This document shows, piece by piece, positions 8,141 through 15,768 of a stretch of 64,000 nucleotides of DNA. Position numbers and translations under genes: made by a program. Source of the stretch: Chloroflexota bacterium (lineage in GTDB: Bacteria > Chloroflexota > Ktedonobacteria > Ktedonobacterales > JADMIN01); contig JAJPKE010000038.1 in the NCBI GenBank assembly GCA_021323855.1, forward strand, positions 1 to 64,000, in the 5' to 3' direction. The notes beneath the pieces were generated by a model, which ran no database searches, was not told the origin of the DNA, and was given only the letters and a program-made list of their open reading frames with translations. The number at the start of each line of letters is the position of its first letter. The first letter of the stretch is position 1.

Positions 8141-10897
8141 CTACGATGGGGCTTTGGACGCGCGCCATCGCTTCTTGCTCGCCTCTGACTCAATGCCAAG
8201 CGTGTCAAGTTGAGCCAATGCTGCGGCGCGCTCGCGCGTAACCTGCCGTTCCGCCTCCCATGCTGCCAGCAATCCACCACCAATACGTTTGCGCTCTGCA
8301 TCAGGCAACCAGGGCAGTTCTACGATACCCACTTCAGGCCAAGAAGTCGTGTAGCGTCCAGAGCCGGGTGAGAGCGATTGCATATCGGCACGAATCTCGT
8401 GCGAACGGAGTACAGCCCATAGGTAAGCCGTGTCTTCGGGCGTGCCGCCGGAGAAGACGTAGTAACTGTCTGCGGAGACTAATCCGCCCGCTAGCTCTTC
8501 AGGTACAATACCGATAGCACCATCGGTGGCACGAATAGCAGAGAAAATTATCTGTCCCGCCTGTACGCGATACATCTTGGGTGCCTTGATCGCACGCCCT
8601 AGTTTGATACTCTCGATTTCGCACTGGCCATCGTAGGTGACTTTGAGGAGCCTAAATTCGGCATCTGGTTCTTTGGAAGGCGTAATGAACCCGCTATCTA
8701 CAAGCGTGACACATTGATCGAACCGCTTGACATCAATACCGCACGCACGCCATGTCGCCGTCATACGACCCAGTTGAGGAACGCAGTTCTTCAAGTCGAG
8801 GCGATCCGTCAGACGATCCGGCGACAGTATGAAAGGATTTTGTCGTCCCGCAAGATAGCCCTCATACCCACGCAGTATATCCTCTGTCTCTACGTTTGCG
8901 CGATTGCGTGCCTCTTGAATTGCCGTGTCTGAGGCGCGCGGTGTGAGATCGTCTAAACCCAGGGTCTCTGCGAAGTAAGCAAAGCATGTTGGTTGCACAT
9001 CCCCCGCGTCGCGTTTCTTCTCCAGCAAGAGTACTGAGGTCTTGACGCGCGAACCCTGTCGCCGGAAGGCATCGCCAGGCAATGAGATGATGGCCCGAAT
9101 AAGGAACCGCGAACGGATAAAATCCCGCACATAAGCAAACATTGTACTAGCAAGCAGTGTATCATCTATGATGGTAACGAGCTTGCCTCCTGGACGCAAG
9201 AGGTCGTAATACCGCTCCAAGAACATGATGCTGGATCGCAACGATGGACGCAGTGAAATGGCTGTGGTGCTGCGCTTCGCCAAGTCATACTGTTCCAAGA
9301 TGCGCCTCTCAGACTCGTTTCTGCGCTCCTTAGTCATGGAGAAAGGGGGGTTGGTCAACACCACATCAAAGTGGCCTGTTCCGGCAATGAGGGCGCGCAA
9401 TTCCTCAATGTTCTGGACGATCTCCGCATCTTTCTCATGTGAACTGTCGAGATGTTTATCCAATCCGTCCGCATAATAGATGCGGCTTCCGCCATCGCCA
9501 TGCAGGTACATATTGATGCGCGCAATACGAGCAAGAGGCGGGTCTTTCCCATAGTCTACACCGTAGAAACACTCATTACCGATGGACTCAATCAGGCTTT
9601 TGCGTTCTTCTGCCGATAGGCTACTATTCGACCGAAGTTGATTGCGCATCACAGTAAGCGCCTCAATGAGAAATCCCCCGGAACCGCAGCACCCATCAAG
9701 CACCCGATCTTGATGGGTGCGAGTGGCTTGCAAGTCAGCAAGGCGTGTCATCATCTTGACCACTGAACGTGGTGTGAAGAATTGGCCGAGTTCGCGTCCA
9801 CGCATGGTTGCACTTAGGAACGTCTCGAATAGCCGTCCGTTCAAGTCCTCGTCAATGCCAAACATGTCGTAGTGTTCGAGCCGAGCTACCACGTCCTTGA
9901 CCGTATCGGGCCGTAACTTTATACGCTCGCCCTGGTCAAAGAGCCGCTTCTTCTTGCGGAGTTGAATGTTCTGCTCAATCTCGTCGCGCAGCCGCGCGAA
10001 TAAGATAGTATCAAGTGGATTGACTGCTTTCTCGCCTTCACGCTCGGTGATCCAGGCTACCGAGAATGTCACTGCGCCGTGTGGTATCTTGACAGACGAA
10101 GCGTTTTCACTCAAGCAGGCACGTATCGTCTCGTTGTCTCGAAGGTTTCGATCACACCATAACTTTACAAACATGATCTTGACGAATTCCATGAACGCTG
10201 CTGCGGGGCTACAGACCTCTGATTTCCAGATAGCTCGATGACATGCCGCAAAGACTTGCCGTGCCTTCTCGCTAGTAGGTCGCGTGAATACGAAATCTGG
10301 GCGACGTACCGTGTTCATATCAAGCATGGGCGCGACGATAGAGCGCACGCCAAGCAGCTTCTTCAACTCATCATAGCGAGCATTGCCCCATGTGAAGTCC
10401 GCGAAATCCAACTCTAGGAGGGGTTGTTCACTGTCCCATGCGTAGAGGGCGGTCGTCTTACCGTTGCAGAGGACGAAGTAGCGAACGGGGTTGGTGTCAG
10501 GGAACTTCTGATTGAGTCCGAGACAGTAACTAGAACATTGCCCGCGATGGCCATCAATTGGCTCATTGACGCCTTTCGCATCAATGACGCAACGAGGAAG
10601 CCCGTCAACCATGAGGACATAATCGGGCGTATACATCTCTTTCTTGCGCCCTTTGCTAATGATAATGCTATCTACGCTCTGCTTGGTCTTGATTTGAGAA
10701 TCTTCGTATCCTAAATCCATCAATAGCCGATTGACAAAGAACATCTCTACCGATGCCTCGTTCGAGAGATCAGCGAGATTGCAGTAGATATTTCGGGCCG
10801 CACCGAGGTCAAGGCTGTCCCACAATGTCGTGCGCGAAACCAATGAGGCAGATTGGTGGGAGGGGGTAGAAATGGTGGTCTTGGGATTATCGCTCAT
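8141..10897 (-). CDS. Single-polypeptide restriction-modification enzyme (nuclease + N6-adenine methylase + target-recognition domain)
   Basis: The 918-residue protein combines all functions of an R-M system. Residues about 40-180 resemble the HsdR N-terminal nuclease fold, with PD at 91-92 and DAK at 106-108 forming a PD-(D/E)xK-like site. Residues about 340-620 are an N6 adenine methylase: GQFFTP near 370, SAM-binding DGCCGSGG at 400-407, catalytic NPPF at 515-518. The C-terminal third (about 690-900) resembles one HsdS-type recognition domain (FRLLKVTYDGQ, GQIIFSAIRATDGAIG). This order fits type IIG-like enzymes. No separate hsdR or hsdS is present. It starts with ATGA overlapping the upstream zinc-ribbon gene. 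The recognition sequence is unknown. Confidence 0.85.
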   Translation of the reverse strand: MSDNPKTTISTPSHQSASLVSRTTLWDSLDLGAARNIYCNLADLSNEASVEMFFVNRLLMDLGYEDSQIKTKQSVDSIIISKGRKKEMYTPDYVLMVDGLPRCVIDAKGVNEPIDGHRGQCSSYCLGLNQKFPDTNPVRYFVLCNGKTTALYAWDSEQPLLELDFADFTWGNARYDELKKLLGVRSIVAPMLDMNTVRRPDFVFTRPTSEKARQVFAACHRAIWKSEVCSPAAAFMEFVKIMFVKLWCDRNLRDNETIRACLSENASSVKIPHGAVTFSVAWITEREGEKAVNPLDTILFARLRDEIEQNIQLRKKKRLFDQGERIKLRPDTVKDVVARLEHYDMFGIDEDLNGRLFETFLSATMRGRELGQFFTPRSVVKMMTRLADLQATRTHQDRVLDGCCGSGGFLIEALTVMRNQLRSNSSLSAEERKSLIESIGNECFYGVDYGKDPPLARIARINMYLHGDGGSRIYYADGLDKHLDSSHEKDAEIVQNIEELRALIAGTGHFDVVLTNPPFSMTKERRNESERRILEQYDLAKRSTTAISLRPSLRSSIMFLERYYDLLRPGGKLVTIIDDTLLASTMFAYVRDFIRSRFLIRAIISLPGDAFRRQGSRVKTSVLLLEKKRDAGDVQPTCFAYFAETLGLDDLTPRASDTAIQEARNRANVETEDILRGYEGYLAGRQNPFILSPDRLTDRLDLKNCVPQLGRMTATWRACGIDVKRFDQCVTLVDSGFITPSKEPDAEFRLLKVTYDGQCEIESIKLGRAIKAPKMYRVQAGQIIFSAIRATDGAIGIVPEELAGGLVSADSYYVFSGGTPEDTAYLWAVLRSHEIRADMQSLSPGSGRYTTSWPEVGIVELPWLPDAERKRIGGGLLAAWEAERQVTRERAAALAQLDTLGIESEASKKRWRASKAPS

Positions 10898-11085
10898 GAT
10901 GCGCCTCCTTCTGTCGGCTTCGCTCTCGGCTTCAGGCCGACTTTCCGTGGAACATTCCAGTAGGCACTTTTACAGTGCGGGCAAACTCGTGGCTCTCTCT
11001 CCTCTTCGCCCGATTTGGGTTTACGAGGGAGCCATTCATGTCCACAGCGTAAGCAGCGATACCCCCATAACTGTACCTTCGGCAT
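10894..11085 (-). CDS. Small zinc-ribbon protein upstream of the R-M enzyme
   Basis: 63 residues with two CxxC pairs (C11/C14 in YRCLRCGHEW and C35/C38 in RVCPHCKSAYW) separated by a charged linker, and a basic C-terminus. This is a compact zinc ribbon, likely to bind nucleic acid or protein. Its stop overlaps the start of the R-M gene by 4 bp, so the two are translationally coupled. ATG 11085 gives the usual compact N-terminus; a TTG at 11130 behind GAAAGAGGC would add 15 residues. Regulation of the R-M gene is plausible but not shown. Confidence 0.7.
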   Translation of the reverse strand: MPKVQLWGYRCLRCGHEWLPRKPKSGEEEREPRVCPHCKSAYWNVPRKVGLKPRAKPTEGGAS

Positions 11086-11154
11086 ACCTCTCAGTATACA
11101 AGTACTAGGTAAGTTGGTCAATCTTATCAAGCCTCTTTCGCCGTATTCACCTCA

Positions 11155-11206
11155 GGAATTACCTATTAGTAGCTACTAAAAAGGAATTACTAATAGTAGC
11201 TACTAA
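11155..11206. promoter_or_regulatory. Twin palindromic operator-like repeats between divergent genes
   Basis: Two direct copies of a GGAATTAC...AGTAGCTACTAA unit (11155-11179 and 11183-11206) each contain a palindrome: TTAGTAGCTACTAA (11166-11179, 14 bp perfect) and TAGTAGCTACTA (11194-11205). They lie between the divergent zinc-ribbon/R-M genes and the transposase gene, immediately before the transposase Shine-Dalgarno. A dimeric repressor controlling one or both directions, or a transposase end, are possible readings. Confidence 0.6.
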
Positions 11207-11220
11207 TGAGAGGTGACGAT

Positions 11221-12471
11221 ATGAACACGCGACAAGCCAAAGGCCGCGAGTTGGCCGAATGTCTAAAAATACAACGTGAGGGAGACCGCTGGCTAGTACC
11301 TTCGCAATCAGGAAGTGGAGCCTACACGGTAGACATTGCTAGTGTACCGCCATATTGCTCCTGTCCAGACTATGAACTACGAGGCGTGAAGTGCAAGCAT
11401 ATCTACGCCGTCGAGTTCTTTGTTCAGCAACAGGTGACGCACGAGACCACTTGTACGACAGATGCCACAGGCACAACCACCGTGACACAGACCGTCACAG
11501 AGACGACCACCAAGCGCACGCGCATCACCTATCGGCAGGACTGGCCTGCCTATAATGCTGCCCAAACCAACGAGAAAGCCCACTTTCAAGACTTGCTCCA
11601 TGAACTCTGTCTGGATATACCTGACCTCCCGCGTCCGCAAGGAGCAGGGCGTCATCGCTTACCCTTGCGAGAAATGATGTTTGCGGCCACCTTCAAGGTG
11701 TATTCCACGGTCTCGTGTCGTCGCTTTATGAGTGACCTTGCCGACGCTTACCACAAAGGCTATCTGGCGCGCATTCCGCACTTCAATTCGATCTTCAACT
11801 ACTTGGAACTACCTGAGATGACGCCCATCTTACGTACATTGATTGAGCGTAGTAGCCTTCCCATGCGCGGCATTGAAACAACGTTCGCAGTAGACTCGAC
11901 TGGCTTTACGACGTGTCGCTACGTGCGTTGGTATGATGCCAAGTACGGGCAAGAAATGGAGCGTCACGACTGGCTGAAAGCCCATCTTATGTGCGGGACG
12001 ACGACCAACATTGTCACCAGCGTAGAGATTACTGGCGCGTATGCCCATGACAGCACCCAATTTGCTCCATTGGTGAAAACAACAGCGCGCAACTTCCCGA
12101 TGTACGAGGTGACAGCAGATAAAGCCTACTCAGGACGCGCCAATCTGGAACTCGTAGATCAACTCCATGCGACACCGTATATCCCGTTCAAGTCCAATTC
12201 GACAGGCATCTATCGTAGTGAAAACCTGTGGGATAGGCTGTACCACTTCTACATGCTGCATCGTGAAACCTTCCTGGAACACTATCACCGTCGTTCTCTG
12301 GCAGAGTCTACCATGTGGATGATAAAGGCCAAGTTTGGCGATGCGCTCCGAAGCAAGAGCGATACCGCCCAGGTCAATGAGCTACTGTGTAAGGTGCTGT
12401 GTCACAATATCTGCGTCGTCATTCAGAGCATGTATGAGTTGGGGATTGAACCGGACTTTGGTACTTCCTAG
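11221..12471 (+). CDS. DDE transposase with N-terminal SWIM zinc finger
   Basis: 416 residues. An N-terminal SWIM finger is visible as C46-x-C48-x9-C58-x-H60 (CSCPDYELRGVKCKH). A Thr-rich linker leads to an RNase H-like core of the IS4/IS5 transposase type, with candidate catalytic residues D225 (AVDSTGF), D300 (VTADKAYSG) and E362 (SLAESTMWMIKAKFG). ATG 11221 is chosen because AGAGGTGA lies 5-6 bases upstream. It appears full length and may be active. SWIM fingers bind DNA or protein and may help recognise the element ends. The IS family was not assigned. Confidence 0.8.
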   Translation: MNTRQAKGRELAECLKIQREGDRWLVPSQSGSGAYTVDIASVPPYCSCPDYELRGVKCKHIYAVEFFVQQQVTHETTCTTDATGTTTVTQTVTETTTKRTRITYRQDWPAYNAAQTNEKAHFQDLLHELCLDIPDLPRPQGAGRHRLPLREMMFAATFKVYSTVSCRRFMSDLADAYHKGYLARIPHFNSIFNYLELPEMTPILRTLIERSSLPMRGIETTFAVDSTGFTTCRYVRWYDAKYGQEMERHDWLKAHLMCGTTTNIVTSVEITGAYAHDSTQFAPLVKTTARNFPMYEVTADKAYSGRANLELVDQLHATPYIPFKSNSTGIYRSENLWDRLYHFYMLHRETFLEHYHRRSLAESTMWMIKAKFGDALRSKSDTAQVNELLCKVLCHNICVVIQSMYELGIEPDFGTS

Positions 12472-12558
12472 CTGCACCGTTTGTCCCTATGCTTTGACAC
12501 CTTGTTCGACAGGAGACTAGCTAGATACTAACCATATGGGTACGCTTGTACGGCCAGA

Positions 12559-12807
12559 CGTACAGAGACTTCTGCCCCTAGTGGCAAATACACCCCTCTG
12601 TACGCCGGGTCCTTAAATGGACAATGCCTTGTTTGCGAACCTGCTCACGCTCGCCAGTCTCTTGCTGCGAGTAGCTGTATATTACATACAGTGGAGGCGA
12701 GGCAAGTCTGGCGGCGCTAGCAGCTAGCACGCACGAGACCCTTCAGAAAGGTCTCCGAGTCGGTTCATCTGCTGTACGGCGGATGACCGACTCTGCGTAT
12801 CTGAAGG
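12559..12807. other. Hairpin-rich tail downstream of the transposase, possible structured RNA or element end
   Basis: Several nested inverted repeats lie in this non-coding stretch: CGTACAGAG (12559-12567)/CTCTGTACG (12596-12604); CTCGCC (12650-12655)/GGCGAG (12696-12701) enclosing CTGTAT/ATACAG (12675-12691); and CCTTCAGA (12740-12747)/TCTGAAGG (12800-12807) enclosing GAGTCGGT (12757-12764)/ACCGACTC (12786-12793), with CATC/GATG extending the inner stem. The number of paired segments is more than expected by chance. No known RNA family was recognised, and strand and ends are unknown. Confidence 0.5.
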
Positions 12808-12840
12808 AGTAGATATTGACCACCCCTCACTTTCCTAATT

Positions 12841-13360
12841 TTGTGCAGAAACCCCACTTGCACAATATTCGCCTATAGTCATGAGAAACGGGGCAATATT
12901 TGTGCAAAGCCTGTATAAGTCTGTGGGATGACGAGAGATAGCATCAAGGCGCAGAAGTGGATACATGGCGGATAACTACCGGATAAACATGGGATAGCGT
13001 GGGGATGTGCGATTGCGCCATCCACTGCACGTGTGGACGGTGTTGTGGATAGGCTGGGGATGCTGTGGATGGCGCCGGCGATCTTTCCACATCCATCCCC
13101 AACACACACTCAGTTATCCTCCCTGCCATGCGCTCGCTATCCACACTGTTTCTTGCCGCTGCGCTACTGGTGAATCATGCACGAGACCGCATGAGATGCG
13201 GATTGGCTCAACCATTGCACATGGCTCAACGTGACTTATCCACGCTATCCACAGCCCTATGACTATCTACTGCTATGTTCTCTCTTATTTTATTTTTATA
13301 GATATGAAGAAGAGAGAATAATATCAAGAAGCATCCCTGAGAGAGTGATGTGGACAAACA
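12841..13360. other. Right half of the candidate origin: TGCACAA motifs, weaker DnaA boxes, AT-rich stretch
   Basis: TTGTGCA/TTGCACAA motifs recur at 12841, 12858 and 12900. Near-consensus DnaA boxes (8 of 9) lie at 13044-13052 (TGTGGATAG), 13137-13145 and 13245-13253 (CTATCCACA), 13236-13244 (TTATCCACG) and 13349-13357 (TGTGGACAA). An AT-rich tract at about 13274-13330 (TTATTTTATTTTTATAG then a purine-rich run) could be a duplex-unwinding element. No credible protein is encoded here or up to 13798. Confidence 0.5.
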
Positions 13361-13798
13361 TCTGTGAACAACTTAGTGGATATGTACGCCGGCGCAACGC
13401 AGACAAAAATATCTGCGCCATCGGTGAGAGGGATGTTCGCGCCACCGGCGGAGAGATGGTCATACTATCTGCAGCCAATGATGAGATGCGAAGGAGCGGG
13501 CCATTGACAGTAGGCGTCGGCGTATGGTAGCCTTGAAGACGTGAGAGGAAGCGGCCTTTCCTCACCAATTGATGCTGTTTTTGTAGCGTGATGATCCCAG
13601 GACGTTAACACCGGCCTGGGATCGCTGAAACCGTGTCTCTGGTTAAACGTCGCCACAGTCCCAACCGGCACCATGATACTGTAGCCAGCCGCGACGCTTC
13701 AAGCGTACTGGCGCTGCTGAGCGCATTTACAGCTATTCATGGGCATGTGGGGCGCTTCACCAGGGACACCTCGCCAAGTTGCAGAGGAGTCTTTGGTT

Positions 13799-14329
13799 AT
13801 GCGTCGTCTCAGTCGTTTCTTCGCGTCTCTCGCCAGCCTCATTGCCATTCCCTTTGGCACGCAATCAGCCCGTTCCGCTCGTTCACGGCAGTCCGGCTCC
13901 TGGCCTGCGTGGCTTGCCGCGCCGTATCCCCCTGGACCACAGGTGCAACTGCTGATGCCGTCCACTGCGTATCCACATCTGTCACGCCTACCTCACCTGC
14001 CTCACCTGCCTCACCTGCCTCAGCGCGAGCAGTGTTCCGATTGGCAGTGGCGCGCTATCGAGCTGGCGGATGAGTATGGCGTGGTAGCGCATCGCTGTTT
14101 CACGCCTACGGCGCGGGGCACGCAGGTGCAACTTTATCTCACCATTGTCGTCGGTGACGGCTATGGCTACGCCTGTTCGCCGGAAGAGGAGTACCAGCCA
14201 GGAAAAGAACGCTGGGTGCGCGTGGAATATCCACAACGCCAGTATCAGCAGATCAGTTGCGGCTGCACGCTGGGCAAACGGCAAGATCCCTGCCCCCACG
14301 CAGGCGCTGTGTTGTTGTATCTGATGTGA
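13799..14329 (+). CDS. Small SWIM zinc-finger protein
   Basis: 176 residues. The C-terminus carries a SWIM-like finger C154-x-C156-x8-C165-x-H167 (CGCTLGKRQDPCPH) after a beta-rich segment that may be its fold partner (RCFTPTARGTQVQLYLTIVV). The middle contains a PHLPHLPHLPHLP repeat encoded by 9-bp units at 13992-14018. Start ATG 13799 has AGAGGAG about 9 bases upstream; an in-frame ATG at 13739 is less supported. It is the second SWIM protein within 3 kb, but it is not similar to the transposase outside the finger. Role unknown. Confidence 0.65.
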   Translation: MRRLSRFFASLASLIAIPFGTQSARSARSRQSGSWPAWLAAPYPPGPQVQLLMPSTAYPHLSRLPHLPHLPHLPQREQCSDWQWRAIELADEYGVVAHRCFTPTARGTQVQLYLTIVVGDGYGYACSPEEEYQPGKERWVRVEYPQRQYQQISCGCTLGKRQDPCPHAGAVLLYLM

Positions 14330-14531
14330 GGTCTCTCTGCCGGCGGTGCGAATCTTGCATTTGTGGTGCTGCGGATGCTTCGCGTTGGCCGCTGGAGGGG
14401 GCTGTGCGCTTTTGATCGTGAAATCGTTGAGCGTGCGACCGTGGAAGGCAAGCGCGAAGACTGTCCATGATGCGATGTCGCAAAGGGCGACACAATAGCC
14501 CAGCACTGACCCAAACGAAAGGGGTATCGTC

Positions 14532-14804
14532 TTGGACGAGCTACTCAATCAGATCACACAGCGAACCGGCTTGCCGCCTGATAAGGCACGGCAGGTGCTT
14601 CAGGTCGTGGCGGATTTCTTGCACGATAAGCTGCCCGCGCCGCTGGCCAGCCAGCTCAACCAATTCCTCGGCTCGCAGAACACAGCCAGCGCAGCCAATC
14701 CACAGGCGGCGCAGCAGAGCGGCGGGAATATGGTAGACCAGGGCAAATCGTTCCTCGGCGGCCTATTCGGCAGTAAGGGCGGCGATCAGCCAACCCAACC
14801 CTAA
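14532..14804 (+). CDS. Small DUF2267-like protein
   Basis: 90 residues: an N-terminal helical domain LLNQITQRTGLPPDKARQVL... DFLHDKLPAPLASQLNQFL resembling DUF2267/DUF937-type small proteins, then a Gln/Ala linker and a Gly-rich tail. The start is TTG 14532 with GAAAGGGG about 7 bases upstream. It is probably cytoplasmic. It ends 38 bp before a long hairpin that faces the convergent neighbour. Confidence 0.7.
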   Translation: MDELLNQITQRTGLPPDKARQVLQVVADFLHDKLPAPLASQLNQFLGSQNTASAANPQAAQQSGGNMVDQGKSFLGGLFGSKGGDQPTQP

Positions 14805-14842
14805 CCCAATTTCTGTCGAATAGGATGGTTTTCTGCAATCAG

Positions 14843-14907
14843 TGGTAGGGCAGATAGTCGCGTCCGTGTTTTAGTATTTCGGGCAGACAAGAATATCTGA
14901 CCTACCA
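14843..14907. terminator. Long hairpin between convergent genes
   Basis: TGGTAGGGCAGATA (14843-14856) pairs with TATCTGACCTACCA (14894-14907) with one mismatch and a 37-nt loop. It lies between the ends of two converging genes, so it may act in both directions. Confidence 0.5.
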
Positions 14908-14924
14908 CCATAGTTCACTACCTC

Positions 14925-15332
14925 TTACGCCTGAGACTCCGATTCTATCGGGGACTCTCGCATATGGAGCATGAGGTGGTTCCCTGTCCGGGCGTTAAAG
15001 ACTACATAGACCACATTGTAGATACTTGGCCTGGACCCAGGCGGGCCGCTCGCTCGTCGGAACCGCCCGTGAACCTCGACCACACACAGCAGTTTCTCCG
15101 AGGCAAGCCCTGGCTCCGGCCCAAAACGCGCGAGGAATTCGGCATCGGTCATGAACTGCACACCCTCCACCGTTTGTGGGATAAGGCTCCCCATCAGGTG
15201 GCTTGCCACGTGGGCCAGGGCATCCTCCGCAGGAAAGGCTGGCGTGGTAAGCGCAGCGGTGTCGCTAAGCTGCACTCGCGGTTTAATCGCTGGGCAGCCA
15301 ATTGGTTCGGGCCACTCGGATATATCGGACAT
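14925..15332 (-). CDS. Hypothetical protein
   Basis: 135 residues, no family recognised. It has no signal peptide or transmembrane segment. The C-terminal half is beta-rich (LLCVVEVHGRFRR, YNVVYVVFNARTGNHLMLHM). ATG 15332 is firmly placed by AAAGGAGGAG eight or so bases upstream. It is transcribed alone and converges on the DUF2267-like gene. Confidence 0.7.
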   Translation of the reverse strand: MSDISEWPEPIGCPAIKPRVQLSDTAALTTPAFPAEDALAHVASHLMGSLIPQTVEGVQFMTDAEFLARFGPEPGLASEKLLCVVEVHGRFRRASGPPGSRPSIYNVVYVVFNARTGNHLMLHMRESPIESESQA

Positions 15333-15462
15333 GCTCGCTCCTCCTTTCTTGTTGGGTAGACTACACGCGCGTTCAATCGAGAACTTCTGAATAGCATGAG
15401 ATAGCATCAGTGGGGCCATGTAGCCGGAGCGTGACCCTGTTCGTCTGAAATGCTACGTTGTA

Positions 15463-15489
15463 TCCCGTCTGTCCCGTTTGTCCCGTTTG
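15463..15489. repeat. 9-bp tandem repeat in spacer
   Basis: Three units of CCCGTYTGT (CCCGTCTGT, CCCGTTTGT, CCCGTTTGT) in non-coding DNA upstream of the minus-strand hypothetical gene. Confidence 0.75.
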
Positions 15490-15553
15490 TTTCGTATATC
15501 CCCACGATGCGCAGGCTAGTCCACCGGCAACGCGCTGCACCTGCTCTCCAGTT

Positions 15554-15580
15554 TTGACGCCTTGATATCCCTGGTATAAT
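15554..15580 (+). promoter_or_regulatory. Candidate promoter with extended -10
   Basis: TTGACG (15554-15559), 15-bp spacer, TATAAT (15575-15580) preceded by TGG, giving an extended -10. The spacing is short, but the -10 is perfect. It would drive the membrane coiled-coil gene at 15769 with a leader of about 180 nt containing a 10-bp triplication. Confidence 0.5.
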
Positions 15581-15650
15581 GGCGGGCAAGAAGTTCCATC
15601 GCTTTGTCGCACGTTCATCCTCTCCCGGTTTCCATGCCCGTTGTACGGCA

Positions 15651-15680
15651 ATAGGCACGAATAGGCACGAATAGGCACGA
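15651..15680. repeat. 10-bp tandem triplication
   Basis: ATAGGCACGA repeated exactly three times in the leader of the gene starting at 15769. Copy-number change here could alter the leader length. Confidence 0.85.
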
Positions 15681-15768
15681 GCGCGTTGTGGTTGTTTCGC
15701 AGTAACCAGCAGTGGTTTTGGATCAGCTAGGGATCGGATAGGGATCAGTTGAAGACGAGGTGGAAGCT

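Larger units (their letters stand above)
8064..12840. mobile_element. Putative acquired island: single-chain R-M enzyme, zinc ribbon, SWIM-DDE transposase, hairpin-rich tail
   Basis: The TGCACAA/DnaA-box sequence style stops at about 8063 and resumes at about 12841. Related 24-bp sequences flank the interval (7991-8014 and 12858-12881; TTGCACAAT, five variable bases, CCTATAGTCA; 20 of 24 identical). The genes inside read as less GC-rich than their neighbours and are typical mobile cargo. Boundaries are estimated, and no terminal inverted repeats were identified. The flanking similarity could alternatively reflect members of the same iteron family. Confidence 0.45.

Noticed and set aside
13231..13530. 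99-codon open frame after the AT-rich tract
   Set aside because: No Shine-Dalgarno, composition unlike a protein, and it covers origin-like motifs.
13992..14018. CRISPR-like repetition (CTCACCTGC units)
   Set aside because: Units are 9 bp with no spacers and are in frame in a gene; simple tandem repeat, and no cas genes seen.
15373..15678. 101-codon minus-strand frame upstream of the hypothetical gene at 14925
   Set aside because: Low-complexity part comes from the 9-bp repeat; no start signal or family match.
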